Source: an uncultured Clostridia bacterium (GTDB taxonomy: Bacteria; Bacillota; Clostridia; Oscillospirales; Acutalibacteraceae). Taken from it: a stretch of 64,000 nucleotides of DNA. Under the pieces are notes generated by a model. It was given only the letters and a program-made list of their open reading frames with translations. It did no database searches and was not told the DNA's origin. Positions 47,937 to 57,071 of the stretch are shown piece after piece. The stretch is from positions 1-64,000 of the forward strand of contig CALCYI010000034.1 in assembly GCA_937907605.1 (NCBI GenBank), written 5' to 3'. Within the stretch, counting starts at the first letter, position 1. Every line of letters begins with the position of its first letter. The position numbers and the translations under genes were made by a program.

Positions 47937-48113
47937 CAGAGAATAACGAACAACGAAGATACTAAGCGCACGCAAGCGTGCAACGAAGCAAAGCTGCGCT
48001 TGCAGAAGGACGGACTCCGTCCGTACCTGTTATAATGCTGTCTGCAAGACCCGACTGTTGACCAACGGTCAACTCTTCGTTCTTTCGTGCTTTCGCTCTC
48101 TGCCTGCTGCTCA
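47937..48113 (-). repeat. Intergenic repeat copy, reverse orientation
   Basis: The elements of the family appear in reverse order: GCACGC/GCGTGC, CAAAGCTGCGCTTG, ACGGACTCCGTCCGT, TTATAAT core, GTCTGCAAGACCC, GTTGACC-AAC-GGTCAAC and the CGTTCTTTCG border. It abuts the stop codon of the 54-residue gene. Confidence 0.85.
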
Positions 48114-48116
48114 CTA

Positions 48117-48143
48117 AAAACGGCGGTCACCGACCGCCGTTTT
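48117..48143. terminator. Bidirectional intrinsic terminator
   Basis: A 12-bp stem AAAACGGCGGTC/GACCGCCGTTTT with loop ACC, between the repeat copy and the yfbR-like gene. Confidence 0.92.
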
Positions 48144-48144
48144 T

Positions 48145-48732
48145 CTATTTCGTATGTTCGTCAAGGGTGAGGTAAAATGCGGGAAGGAAGTTGTCGCTGA
48201 AATACTTAACCTCGGGGAGCGCGATTTCGGAAATTTTCGCCTCCTGCGCCTTAAGGGCAATTTCAAATTCCCTGTTTCCCATTCGCGTTTCCTCAATGCA
48301 CTTTATAAGCGCGCTGATTTTATCGGCAGCCTTCACAAGCTTCCAGAGCTCCTCGTCGCCGCTTTGCTTTTCAAAAAACGGCTTGTAGGAATAGCGAAAT
48401 TCCTCGGGAAGCATAGCAAGAAGCCTGTCGCCAGCGGTCTTTTCAATATCCTTATAAACGCTCTTGATTTCGTCGTTATAATACTTGACGGGGGTGGGCA
48501 TATCGCCCGTGATAACCTCGGTAGTATCGTGAAAAAGCGCAAGCACGGCTGCACGCTCTGCGTCATAATTCTTACCAAACTTTTCGTTACCGATAAGGGC
48601 GAGCGCATGAGCGATAACCGCTACCGAGTGGCTATGCTCGGCAATATTCTCTTTTGAATTATTGCGCATAAGCGCCCAGCGGTCAATCAGCTTCATACGG
48701 TTGACCATTGCAAAAAAGTTATAATTTTCCAT
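48145..48732 (-). CDS. YfbR-type HD-domain 5'-deoxynucleotidase
   Basis: Hydrolyses 5'-deoxynucleoside monophosphates and so balances nucleotide pools. The 195 residues carry an HD metal site: H in NIAEHSHSVAVIAHAL, the H-D pair in ALFHDTTEVITGDMPTPVK and a later D in KAADKISALIKCIEE, with RW near residue 17 (base recognition in YfbR). The ATG at 48730-48732 is chosen over a TTG two codons earlier; the binding site (GAG) is weak. It sits between two repeat copies, 47937-48113 and 48757-48925. Confidence 0.88.
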   Translation of the reverse strand: MENYNFFAMVNRMKLIDRWALMRNNSKENIAEHSHSVAVIAHALALIGNEKFGKNYDAERAAVLALFHDTTEVITGDMPTPVKYYNDEIKSVYKDIEKTAGDRLLAMLPEEFRYSYKPFFEKQSGDEELWKLVKAADKISALIKCIEETRMGNREFEIALKAQEAKISEIALPEVKYFSDNFLPAFYLTLDEHTK

Positions 48733-48756
48733 TATCAATTCTCAATTTCTTCGGTA

Positions 48757-48925
48757 AACAGTAAACGAAAATACGAAAGTAAGAAGAGCTGACCGCAGGT
48801 CAGCAGAAGGGTCTTGCAGACTGCATTATAATGGGTACGGGCAAAACCCGTCCTTCTTCAAGCGCAGCTTGACTTCGTTGCACGCTTGCGTGCGCTTCGT
48901 TTTTTCGTTTTTTCGTTATTCGTTA
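48757..48925 (+). repeat. Intergenic repeat copy reaching into the end of aspS
   Basis: It has the family order: CGAAAATACGAAAG border, GCTGACC-GCA-GGTCAGC hairpin, GGGTCTTGCAGACTGCATTATAATGGG, ACGGGCAAAACCCGT, CAAGCGCAGCTTG, GCACGC/GCGTGC and CGTTTTTTCG repeats. Its right border supplies the stop and the preceding Asn-Asn-Glu codons of aspS. Confidence 0.85.
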
Positions 48926-50703
48926 TTCTCAGCTTTCAATTCAATACCGAGCTCGTCAAGCTGAACATCGTCGATATAAGACGGTGCGCCACTCATAAGC
49001 TCGCTTGCGTTTTGAACCTTCGGGAAGGCAACGACGTCGCGCAGTGAATCTGCGCCGCAGATAAGCATTGCGATACGGTCAAGACCGAGCGCAAGACCGC
49101 CGTGGGGCGGAGCCGCGTACTGATACGCGTCAACGAGGAAGCCGAACTTGGCGTCAATCTCCTCCTGTGTCATACCGAGAAGCTCAAACATCTTAGTCTG
49201 CAAAGCGCAGTCGGTAATTCTCATAGAGCCCGAGCAAAGCTCTACGCCGTTAAGCACCAGGTCAAACGCTTGTGCCTTGACCTTTGATTTATCGGTATCG
49301 AGGTACTGTACGCTCTCGTCCATAGGCATTGTGAACGGATGGTGAGCGGCTACGTATTCTCCGTTCTCCTCATCAAGCTCAAAGAATGGCATTTCGGTAA
49401 TCCAGAGGTAGTTCCACTTGCCCTCGGGGATAATGCCGAGCTCCTTTGCAACGATAAGACGCAGCGCGCCCATAATCGTAAGCGCCTTGCGAGTTTTATC
49501 GCTTACAAGGAATACAACGTCGCCCTGCTGAGCGCCAAGTGCGGTAAGAAGGGACTCAAGCTCGCCCTCCTTTAAAAACTTATTAAACGAGCAATTAGGC
49601 TCAGCGTCTGCCCAGCGGATATAGGCAAGTCCCTTTGCGCCGATACCCTTCGCATGCTCGGTGAGCTTATCAATTTTCTTTCTCGTATAAACGGAAGCGG
49701 CGTTCTTTGCAACTATTGCCTTAACCGCGCCGCCGTCGGCAATCGCGTTTTTGAATACTATAAAATCGGTTTTGTCAGCCCATTCGGACACGTCCTCAAT
49801 AAGCATATCAAAGCGCGTATCGGGCTTATCCGAGCCGTACTTATTCATAGCGTCTGCGAAGGTCATACGCGGAAGCTTTCCGAGGAGGTCAACGCCGAGA
49901 GTATCGCTCATAAGCTTTTTAATAAAGCCCTCCGTCATATCCATAATATCATCACATTCAACAAAGCTCATCTCAAGGTCAATCTGGGTGAACTCGGGCT
50001 GACGGTCGGCGCGCAGGTCCTCGTCGCGGAAGCAGCGCGCAAGCTGGATATACCTGTCAAAGCCCGCAATCATAGTGAGCTGCTTATATATCTGCGGAGA
50101 CTGCGGGAGAGCGTAAAACTTACCGTTATGTATTCTTGAGGGAACTACGTAGTCCCTTGCGCCCTCGGGAGTTGACTTAATCATCATCGGGGTTTCAATC
50201 TCAATAAAATCGTTATCGTAGAAATATTCCCTCGCGATTTTTGCAATCCTATGGCGCATAAGGATATTCTTCGTCAGCTTTTCACTTCTGAGCTGAAGAT
50301 AGCGGTACTTAAGCGTTACATCGTCGCCCACCTGCTCGCTCTTTTCAATCTCAAAGGGCGGAGTTTTAGCCTTTGAAACAATACGGAAATCGTTTACCAT
50401 AACCTCAATATCGCCCGTCGGGATTTCCTTATTTTTGCTCTCTCTTTCGGCGACTGTGCCCTTAGCGGCAACAACCCATTCTCCCCTTGCGGACTTCGCC
50501 TTTTCAAAAAGCTCTCTGTCCGTGCTCTCGTTAAAGGAAAGCTGGATAATACCGCTCCTGTCGCGCAGGTCGATAAAGATGAGGTTGCCGAGGTCGCGCT
50601 GGCGCTGTACCCAGCCGAAAACGGTTATCTCCTCACCCACGTTATTCATATTAAATTCGGCGCAGTACGCCGTTCTTTTTAAGCCTTTAATTGATTCTCC
50701 CAT
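48916..50703 (-). CDS. aspS: Aspartyl-tRNA synthetase
   Basis: Class II synthetase charging tRNA-Asp (and possibly tRNA-Asn in organisms using the GatCAB route, which cannot be decided here). The 595 residues show the bacterial layout: an OB-fold anticodon domain (1-105, VFGWVQRQRDLGNLIFIDLRD), motif 2 FRDEDLRADRQPEFTQIDLE, the bacterial GAD insertion (about 280-420) and motif 3 LALGLDRIAMLICG. It starts five bases after the hisS stop. Its last few residues (ENNE) lie in a repeat border. Confidence 0.97.
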   Translation of the reverse strand: MGESIKGLKRTAYCAEFNMNNVGEEITVFGWVQRQRDLGNLIFIDLRDRSGIIQLSFNESTDRELFEKAKSARGEWVVAAKGTVAERESKNKEIPTGDIEVMVNDFRIVSKAKTPPFEIEKSEQVGDDVTLKYRYLQLRSEKLTKNILMRHRIAKIAREYFYDNDFIEIETPMMIKSTPEGARDYVVPSRIHNGKFYALPQSPQIYKQLTMIAGFDRYIQLARCFRDEDLRADRQPEFTQIDLEMSFVECDDIMDMTEGFIKKLMSDTLGVDLLGKLPRMTFADAMNKYGSDKPDTRFDMLIEDVSEWADKTDFIVFKNAIADGGAVKAIVAKNAASVYTRKKIDKLTEHAKGIGAKGLAYIRWADAEPNCSFNKFLKEGELESLLTALGAQQGDVVFLVSDKTRKALTIMGALRLIVAKELGIIPEGKWNYLWITEMPFFELDEENGEYVAAHHPFTMPMDESVQYLDTDKSKVKAQAFDLVLNGVELCSGSMRITDCALQTKMFELLGMTQEEIDAKFGFLVDAYQYAAPPHGGLALGLDRIAMLICGADSLRDVVAFPKVQNASELMSGAPSYIDDVQLDELGIELKAENNE

Positions 50704-50707
50704 TACG

Positions 50708-52048
50708 TTATTCTCCTAAACCGAAAAGTGCTTTGAAATCTATGCTTTCGCCGTTTATTTCCAAGTCCTTAAGCTGTTCATCCATACTCACGGAATAAAA
50801 CGCGGAAACAAAGGTAGTAAGGTCAACCTCGTTTTCCTCGCCCGTTGACATATTCTTAAGAACCGCTTTATTCTTTTCCACCTCGTCGTCGCCGATAACC
50901 ACGCTGTACTTTGCGCCGAGCTTATCTGCATACTTCATCTGCGCCCTTATTGAGCGCTCGTTAAGGTCGTAAACCGCGGAGAAGCCCTCCTCGCGCATAT
51001 CCTTTGCAAGCTCAACCGCCGCAAGCTTAGCCTTGTCGCCGATAGCCGCGATAAAGAGATCCGGTACGGCGGGCGCGGGATAATCGCAGCCCTGCGCATC
51101 CATAACGAGCTGTAATCTCTCAAGCCCCATACCGAAGCCGAGCGAGGGCGTCTTTGCGCCGCCGAGCTCCTCAATAAGCCCGTCGTAACGTCCGCCGCCG
51201 CATACGGTACCCTGCGCGCCGATAGAGTCAGCGATGAACTCAAACACGGTTTTCGTATAGTAATCAAGTCCCCTGACTATTCGGGGATTGACGGTATATT
51301 CAATATTCATGGCATTAAGATAGGACTTTACCTTTTCAAAATGCTCCCTGCAGTCGTCGCATAGGTAATCAAGAATTTCGGGCGCGTCCTTGGCTATTTC
51401 CTTATCCTCGGGGCTCTTGCAGTCAAGTAGCCTAATAGGATTGCGTTCAAGCCTTTCCTGACAGGTCCCGCAAAGCCTGTCCTTATACTGTGAAAAGTAT
51501 TCCTTAAGCGCCTTATGATACTGAGCGCGGCATTCGGGGCAGCCGATTGAGTTAATCTCAAGGTGTAAATCCTTAACGCCGAGCTCACTGAAAATCTGAT
51601 TTGCGAGGGAAATAATCTCCGCGTCCGCAAGCGGCGAGGAGGCGCCGAAGCACTCTACACCGAACTGGTGAAATTCCCTGAGCCTTCCCGCCTGCGGCTT
51701 TTCGTAGCGGTAGCAGGAGGTGAGATAACAGATTTTAAGCGGAAGCGCGCCGTTACTCAGTCCGTTTTCAAGGAAGGCGCGCGCCGCGCCCGCAGTACCC
51801 TCGGGCCTTAGCGTGATTGAACGTCCGCCCTTGTCATCGAAGGTATACATCTCCTTTTGTACAACGTCGGTGGTATCGCCCACGCCCCTCTGGAAAAGCT
51901 CCGTATGCTCAAATACGGGGGTGCGCATTTCCTTATAGCCGAAGTTCTCCGCAGCCGATATGCAGATAGCCTCTATGTATTGGTTTTTATGAACCTCAGA
52001 CGGCAGAACGTCGTTGGTTCCCTTAATAGCTTTTGTAATTAATGCCAT
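50708..52048 (-). CDS. hisS: Histidyl-tRNA synthetase
   Basis: Charges tRNA-His. The 446 residues contain class II motif 1 near NFGYKEMRTPVFEHTELF, motif 2 (TLRPEGTAGAARAF and CYRYEKPQAGRLREFHQFG), the histidine-specific GLDYYTKTVFEF, and a C-terminal anticodon domain (from about 325). A CPECRAQYHKAL / GTCQERL insertion adds a possible zinc site that many Firmicutes enzymes have. It lies 17 bp behind mgsA and is coupled with aspS. Confidence 0.96.
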   Translation of the reverse strand: MALITKAIKGTNDVLPSEVHKNQYIEAICISAAENFGYKEMRTPVFEHTELFQRGVGDTTDVVQKEMYTFDDKGGRSITLRPEGTAGAARAFLENGLSNGALPLKICYLTSCYRYEKPQAGRLREFHQFGVECFGASSPLADAEIISLANQIFSELGVKDLHLEINSIGCPECRAQYHKALKEYFSQYKDRLCGTCQERLERNPIRLLDCKSPEDKEIAKDAPEILDYLCDDCREHFEKVKSYLNAMNIEYTVNPRIVRGLDYYTKTVFEFIADSIGAQGTVCGGGRYDGLIEELGGAKTPSLGFGMGLERLQLVMDAQGCDYPAPAVPDLFIAAIGDKAKLAAVELAKDMREEGFSAVYDLNERSIRAQMKYADKLGAKYSVVIGDDEVEKNKAVLKNMSTGEENEVDLTTFVSAFYSVSMDEQLKDLEINGESIDFKALFGLGE

Positions 52049-52065
52049 TACGTTTCTCCTGAAAA

Positions 52066-52476
52066 TTATTTATTATAGCGTGGATTTACAATCTCTCTCC
52101 ACTCAAAATCGCCTCTTTCAACGCCTCTGATAAGCGCCTCAGCCGTTGCAATATTAGTAGCAAACGGGATGTTGTGAACGTCGCAAAGGCGCAGAAGGTC
52201 TGCGTCGTTGGGCTCCTGCGGCTTAGCGGTAAGCGGGTCGCGGAAGAAGATTAAAAGGTCAATCTCGTTGCACGCAATACGGCTTGCAATCTGCTGGCTT
52301 CCGCCCTGGGAGCCGCTGAGAAAGCAATTGATATTAAGGCCGGTCGCCTCTTTAACGAGCTTTCCCGTAGTTCCCGTAGCGCAAACGTCGTGCCTGCTGA
52401 TAATTCCGCAGTATGCAATACAGAACTGTACGAGTAATTCCTTTTTTGCGTCGTGTGCGATTAATGCAATATTCAT
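52066..52476 (-). CDS. mgsA: Methylglyoxal synthase
   Basis: Converts dihydroxyacetone phosphate to methylglyoxal, an overflow bypass of lower glycolysis. The 136-residue length and motifs are typical: LIAHDAKKELL, TGTTGKLV (phosphate loop), GSQGGSQQIASRI, and the catalytic Asp in LIFFRDPLTAKPQEPN with DVHNIPFATN. AGGAG precedes the ATG. It is placed between pbp2 (57 bp) and hisS, as in several Firmicutes mre clusters. Confidence 0.96.
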   Translation of the reverse strand: MNIALIAHDAKKELLVQFCIAYCGIISRHDVCATGTTGKLVKEATGLNINCFLSGSQGGSQQIASRIACNEIDLLIFFRDPLTAKPQEPNDADLLRLCDVHNIPFATNIATAEALIRGVERGDFEWREIVNPRYNK

Positions 52477-52533
52477 ATTTTCCTCCTAAGTGCCATGGGT
52501 TTATAAGGTTTGGATTTTTTAACATTCTGAATA

Positions 52534-54573
52534 TTAACCGAGCAGAGTGCCCTCGGTCTGGGCGGACTTTTCAGAATTATTCTGGGAATAATAATAGTTG
52601 ATAAGCGCCGCCGTAATCTGTGCGGTTGAGGTACCCGAGCCCGCAAGCTCGATAGCCGAGGCTATGCTGATTTCGGGATTCTTATAAGGCGCGAAGGTAA
52701 TAAGGAAACCATTATTGTGCTTTACGCCCTTTACCACAACCTGCGAGGTACCTGTTTTACAGGCAACCTTTGTATCAATAAGACTGAAAATCCCCGAGGG
52801 ACCTCCGTCCGTTGCTACCATTCTCATACCCTCGCGTACAACGCTCATAGTGTTTTTGCTTACCTCGAGGGTTTTAACTACGTTAGAGCCCGTATCGCTT
52901 ACGGTACCCGTCGCGTTTGATATTCTCGACCTTACGAAGTGCATCTGGTACCTTGTTCCGCCGTTAGCTATGGTCGCGCAGTAATTGCAAAGCTGAAGCG
53001 GGGTAAAAAGGTTGTCCGACTGGCCGATAGCCGCCTGAACGGTATCGCCCGGCCGCCATACCATATCGAACTTCTTTCTGTACTCGGGACCTGCGAGTAT
53101 TCCCTTAGCCTCGGGAATTTCAACGCCTGTCTTTTCACCCAGCCCGAACATTGAGCCGTAGAGGTTCATCCTCTCGATACCGAGCTTCTGGGCGCAGTTA
53201 TAAAAGAAGATATTGCACGAGTCGCGCAGCGCCCTGCGTACATTCTCTCCGCCGTGGGAGTCGGTACACTTAAACACCATTTCGCCGACATGGAACTGAC
53301 CGCCGCAGTTAAAGACGGTACCCTCGCCGATAACGCCCTCCTGAAGAGCGGCGGTTGCCATCATCGGCTTAAAGGTTGAACCCGGGGCGTACGAGCCCAT
53401 AGCAAAACGGTTGTAAAGCGGAGCCTGCTCGTCCTTTGCAAGCTCGCTGTAATGCTCATAGTAATCGTTAAGGTCATACGCGGGATAGCTTGCAGCGGCG
53501 AGAATCTCGCCGTTATTACAGTTTTCAACAACTACGGCACCCGTTGACCTTGAGCTTACCTTATTACAGGTTTCACGCAGCTTGGTCTGTGCTACCTTCT
53601 GTAGCGCCTTATCGATTGTTAAAACTATCGTATCGCCCTGCGCGGGCTCCTTGGTTATCTCCTCGGTTACGTTACCTTTAGAGTCAATCGTTACGGTTTT
53701 TTCGCCCGGAGTGCCCCTGAGGTAAGACTCCATAGCAGACTCGATTCCCGACTCACCTATCTCATCGGTTATGCCGTAGCCCTCGTTTTTAAGGCGCTCA
53801 TATTCCTCGGCGTTGATATTCCTCACCGTGCCGAGAATGTGCGGCGCAAGGGAGGAATCCACGTACTCGCGGTAGGGCACTACCTGAACGTCGGCGCCCT
53901 TATAGCTTTCGCTGTTTTCCTTGATTTCGGCAACCGTCCTGTCGCTTACGTCCTCTGCAATTGCAACGGGATTTGAAACGCTGAAAAGCAGACGCGTAAG
54001 CTCGTACCTCACGTTCATTATTTCATATGCGGTAGTAAAGTCGCCCGCTTCGATATAATTTTCAAGCCCGTATTTTTCAACCGCGGCATCAAAGCAGTTC
54101 TGAGCCGTGGCGTAGTCCTGAAGATTAAGCATATCCTTACTCTTCATTTCCTTAATCATCGTTTTATACTTTTCATTATCCTTTTCTGTGATAAAGCGAG
54201 CCTGTCCGTTCTTATCAAGCTTAAGCGGAAGGTTACGGGCGTATTCTTCTTTGTTACGCTTGAAAAGATTGATGAGGTTTAAAATAATCCGATTTCTCTC
54301 CTCATTCTCCTCCGCCGACGGAAAATATGCGGCGTCAAGAATAATGCAGTTACCTTGTCTGTTGGTTACAAGGGGATTGCCGTTCCTGTCGACTATATCT
54401 CCCCTTGCGGCAGGAAGGGGCACGGTATAGGTTTTTACATTACTGTTCTGAGCGGCATAGAATTCATGGTTTATAACCTGTATATCATACAATCTGTATC
54501 CAAAGCCGAGCAGGGTTACGACAACAAGGATTATCGCAATCGTAGTCCTTGAGCTTTTATAAATTCTGTTCAC
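52534..54573 (-). CDS. Penicillin-binding protein 2 (class B transpeptidase for elongation)
   Basis: Peptidoglycan transpeptidase of the elongasome. The 679 residues have one N-terminal transmembrane anchor (about 11-28), a pedestal/dimerisation domain starting ARGDIVDRNGNPLV, and a transpeptidase domain with the three active-site motifs: S-T-F-K in APGSTFKPMMATAAL, S-C-N in RRALRDSCNIFF, and K-T-G in ACKTGTSQVV. It starts with GTG behind GGAGGGGG. Position after mreBCD matches mrdA/pbpA-type genes. Confidence 0.95.
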   Translation of the reverse strand: MNRIYKSSRTTIAIILVVVTLLGFGYRLYDIQVINHEFYAAQNSNVKTYTVPLPAARGDIVDRNGNPLVTNRQGNCIILDAAYFPSAEENEERNRIILNLINLFKRNKEEYARNLPLKLDKNGQARFITEKDNEKYKTMIKEMKSKDMLNLQDYATAQNCFDAAVEKYGLENYIEAGDFTTAYEIMNVRYELTRLLFSVSNPVAIAEDVSDRTVAEIKENSESYKGADVQVVPYREYVDSSLAPHILGTVRNINAEEYERLKNEGYGITDEIGESGIESAMESYLRGTPGEKTVTIDSKGNVTEEITKEPAQGDTIVLTIDKALQKVAQTKLRETCNKVSSRSTGAVVVENCNNGEILAAASYPAYDLNDYYEHYSELAKDEQAPLYNRFAMGSYAPGSTFKPMMATAALQEGVIGEGTVFNCGGQFHVGEMVFKCTDSHGGENVRRALRDSCNIFFYNCAQKLGIERMNLYGSMFGLGEKTGVEIPEAKGILAGPEYRKKFDMVWRPGDTVQAAIGQSDNLFTPLQLCNYCATIANGGTRYQMHFVRSRISNATGTVSDTGSNVVKTLEVSKNTMSVVREGMRMVATDGGPSGIFSLIDTKVACKTGTSQVVVKGVKHNNGFLITFAPYKNPEISIASAIELAGSGTSTAQITAALINYYYSQNNSEKSAQTEGTLLG

Positions 54574-54605
54574 TCTCCCCCTCCTTTCAAAAATTTTATG
54601 TCAGA

Positions 54606-55133
54606 CTATACCTCCTTCGCTCTCCTGTTAAGCCTTTTCTGAAGCGCGGTTAGGGCTAAATAAATAACGGGAGTTACGGCGAGAGTATAGATAATACTCG
54701 GTATATAAAAATGCGCAAGCACTGTTCCCGCCCCCTCCTTAGAGGGTATGAGAACGTATAAAATCCAGTACAAAAGCACGTAGATAATAATTACCGCTGC
54801 TGACGCGAGCATGGAAAACTGAAAGTTATTCCTGAAAAGATACTCGACGAGCGCCGACAGCGTAAAGCATGCGAGCATAAGGAAAAAGCAGGAATAGCCC
54901 CTGTGCTGAGCGGAGAACATATCGAGCATCGCGCCCGCAAATAGTCCGAGCAGCGATGCCGCCCACTCATGCTCATAAAGCGCGATAATTACGGCAACGG
55001 GCAGCACGATAAAGCACCTCGCGCCGAAGATTTCAAGCCTTGCGGCAAATACGTTTTGAAGAATTGCGGCTGCCGTAAGGACAAGACAGTAAACCGTATA
55101 TTTAATTGTTTTATCCCTGTATGACAGTTCCAT
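54606..55133 (-). CDS. mreD: Rod shape-determining protein MreD
   Basis: A 175-residue membrane protein with about five or six hydrophobic segments and little else, as in MreD. It has a basic C-terminal tail (KRLNRRAKEV). MreD links MreC to the peptidoglycan machinery. The call rests on topology and on lying between mreC (14 bp) and pbp2 (32 bp). Confidence 0.88.
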   Translation of the reverse strand: MELSYRDKTIKYTVYCLVLTAAAILQNVFAARLEIFGARCFIVLPVAVIIALYEHEWAASLLGLFAGAMLDMFSAQHRGYSCFFLMLACFTLSALVEYLFRNNFQFSMLASAAVIIIYVLLYWILYVLIPSKEGAGTVLAHFYIPSIIYTLAVTPVIYLALTALQKRLNRRAKEV

Positions 55134-55147
55134 AGCAAAATTCCGAA

Positions 55148-55975
55148 TTAATAATCAGTTACAACAAGGCAGTCGGTAAGACGGTCAAAATCAACCTCCG
55201 GATTAATCCTTGCATAGGTTGAAATATCGCTCGTTTCGTCGGACACCTCGTCAACGGTGCCGATTACGAAGCCCTTGGGCACCTTGCCGCCGATACCTGC
55301 GGAGCAGATAATCGAGCCGTAGGCGACCTGTGTAGTTGAGGAGAGGTTCGCCATTTTGCACCGTCCGCTCTCGGCGAGCTTAGCATTACCCGTAACGTAG
55401 GAAACCTCGCCCGAAATAATCTCATACGCAGAAACGTTAAAATCGGGATTGAGTACGGTCTTAACCACGCTGTAATCGGGGTACACCTTATCAATTACGC
55501 CGACAAGGTTTTTCCTGTAAATTACGGCGTTTCCCTCTTTAATTCCGCTAAGGGAGCCCTTGCTAATTGAAAAGGATTTGAATATATCCTGACTGTCCCG
55601 CGCGATTACGGAGACCTTTTCGAACTTATAATTTGCGTCGGTATTCTTAAGCTCAAGCGCATCCTTATAAAGCTCGTTCTGGTTTTTCATATCCTCATAA
55701 TCCGCAAGCTGAGCCTTATAATTAGCGATTTGCTCCTCAAGCTGTTCTATTTTCTTTTCATAATCCGCGTCCGCTTCAATTCCTCCGAAGGCGGAATCAA
55801 GCACCTCGCCGAATTTTTCGGCAACGTAGTGGAACGGAGACAGGATAGTGCCGACGACCGTGGACTGCGCAGTTTCGCTGTGACCGAAAAGCCCCGCGAT
55901 GAGCGCTCCCAAAAGGAGCAGCCCCGCTATCGCCGTAATAATCCTGAAGCGGCTGCTTTTAAAAATCGACTTCAT
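55148..55975 (-). CDS. mreC: Rod shape-determining protein MreC
   Basis: Bitopic scaffold of the elongation complex. In 275 residues there is an N-terminal transmembrane helix (about 10-28), a coiled coil (about 75-105, YEKKIEQLEEQIANYKAQ) and the paired beta-barrel domain (KVSVIARDSQDIFKSFSI, VGVIDKVYPDYSVVKTV). I choose the ATG at 55973-55975, with AGAGG nine bases upstream, five bases after the mreB stop. Confidence 0.94.
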   Translation of the reverse strand: MKSIFKSSRFRIITAIAGLLLLGALIAGLFGHSETAQSTVVGTILSPFHYVAEKFGEVLDSAFGGIEADADYEKKIEQLEEQIANYKAQLADYEDMKNQNELYKDALELKNTDANYKFEKVSVIARDSQDIFKSFSISKGSLSGIKEGNAVIYRKNLVGVIDKVYPDYSVVKTVLNPDFNVSAYEIISGEVSYVTGNAKLAESGRCKMANLSSTTQVAYGSIICSAGIGGKVPKGFVIGTVDEVSDETSDISTYARINPEVDFDRLTDCLVVTDY

Positions 55976-55980
55976 ATGTA

Positions 55981-56958
55981 TTATCCTCTTCTGAGCTGGA
56001 TTGAGGTACCGACCGCTACGCACTCCTCGCACTTATCGGGTACCGTTACGGGAATGGCAATTTCCTCTTCAATCTTGTCCCTCAGACCTCTGAGCTTTGC
56101 GCCGCCGCCCGTGAGATAAATTCCGCGGTCAAGGATATCCGCCGCAAGCTCGGGCAGAGTAGCCTCAAGCGTTTCCTTAATAGCTACAATGATTTCATCG
56201 GCAAGAGGAATAAGCACCTCTCTTATATCGGCTGAGGTAACCTCTGCAGAGCCCGGAAGTCCGTCCTCAAGCTGCCTTCCCCTTACCTCCATAGCCGCCT
56301 CGCCGTCGTACTCTGCAACGGAGCCGAGCTTAAGCTTAATATCCTCGGCGGTTCTGTCTCCGATAAGGAGGCTGTGAGTTTTCTTCATATATTCAACAAT
56401 TGCATTATCAAACGCATCGCCGCCGATTTTTTCGCTCCTGCAGGACGCGACGTTACCGAGCGTGATTACCGCAATATCGCAGGTACCGCCGCCGATATCT
56501 ACAATCATTGAGCCCGTCGGCTCAAACACGGGAAGCCCCGCGCCGAGAGCCGCCGCCATTGGCGCTTCGACAAGCTCAACCTCCTGTGCGCCCGCGCTCC
56601 TTACGGCATCCTCAACGGCACGCCTTTCAACCTCGGTTATCGAGCACGGAACGCTGACAACAACGCGGGTTTTGGTAAACATTCCCCTTCTGCTTGAACG
56701 GCGCATAAAATCGTGGAGCATATCGCTCGTCATATCAAAGTCGGCGATAACGCCCTCCCTTATCGGCATTACGGGCACGATTGAGCCCGGAGTTCTGCCT
56801 ATCATTTTTTTAGCCTCAACGCCCGTTGCAAGCACATTCTTGGTCTTGACGTCAACCGCGGCGACGCTCGGCTCGTTAATAATAATTCTGCCTCTCTGGT
56901 CGGCTACGAGCGTTGTCGAGGTGCCGAGGTCAATACCTATATCACGTGAAAAAATCAT
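55981..56958 (-). CDS. mreB: Rod shape-determining actin-like protein MreB
   Basis: Bacterial actin guiding lateral wall synthesis. The 325 residues include the actin-fold phosphate loops DIGIDLGTSTTLVA and IVDIGGGTCDIAVI, a GGDAFDNAI segment, KLKLG and the adenosine loop TGGGAKLRGL. Length and motifs are normal for MreB or its paralogue Mbl. It leads the mreB-C-D-pbp2 operon and has its own promoter. Confidence 0.96.
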   Translation of the reverse strand: MIFSRDIGIDLGTSTTLVADQRGRIIINEPSVAAVDVKTKNVLATGVEAKKMIGRTPGSIVPVMPIREGVIADFDMTSDMLHDFMRRSSRRGMFTKTRVVVSVPCSITEVERRAVEDAVRSAGAQEVELVEAPMAAALGAGLPVFEPTGSMIVDIGGGTCDIAVITLGNVASCRSEKIGGDAFDNAIVEYMKKTHSLLIGDRTAEDIKLKLGSVAEYDGEAAMEVRGRQLEDGLPGSAEVTSADIREVLIPLADEIIVAIKETLEATLPELAADILDRGIYLTGGGAKLRGLRDKIEEEIAIPVTVPDKCEECVAVGTSIQLRRG

Positions 56959-57011
56959 TATATATTCCCCTTAAATATTACCGTTAATTTAAGTAAGCGT
57001 AAACTTTTAGG

Positions 57012-57039
57012 AATATATTATATAATATTGGACTGTCAA
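57012..57039 (-). promoter_or_regulatory. Promoter of the mreBCD operon
   Basis: Minus strand: perfect TTGACA, 16 bp, TATATT, 53 bp before mreB, in the gap after pdaA. Confidence 0.65.
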
Positions 57040-57071
57040 TCTCAATAGTAAATTTTAAAATTTAAATAAAA

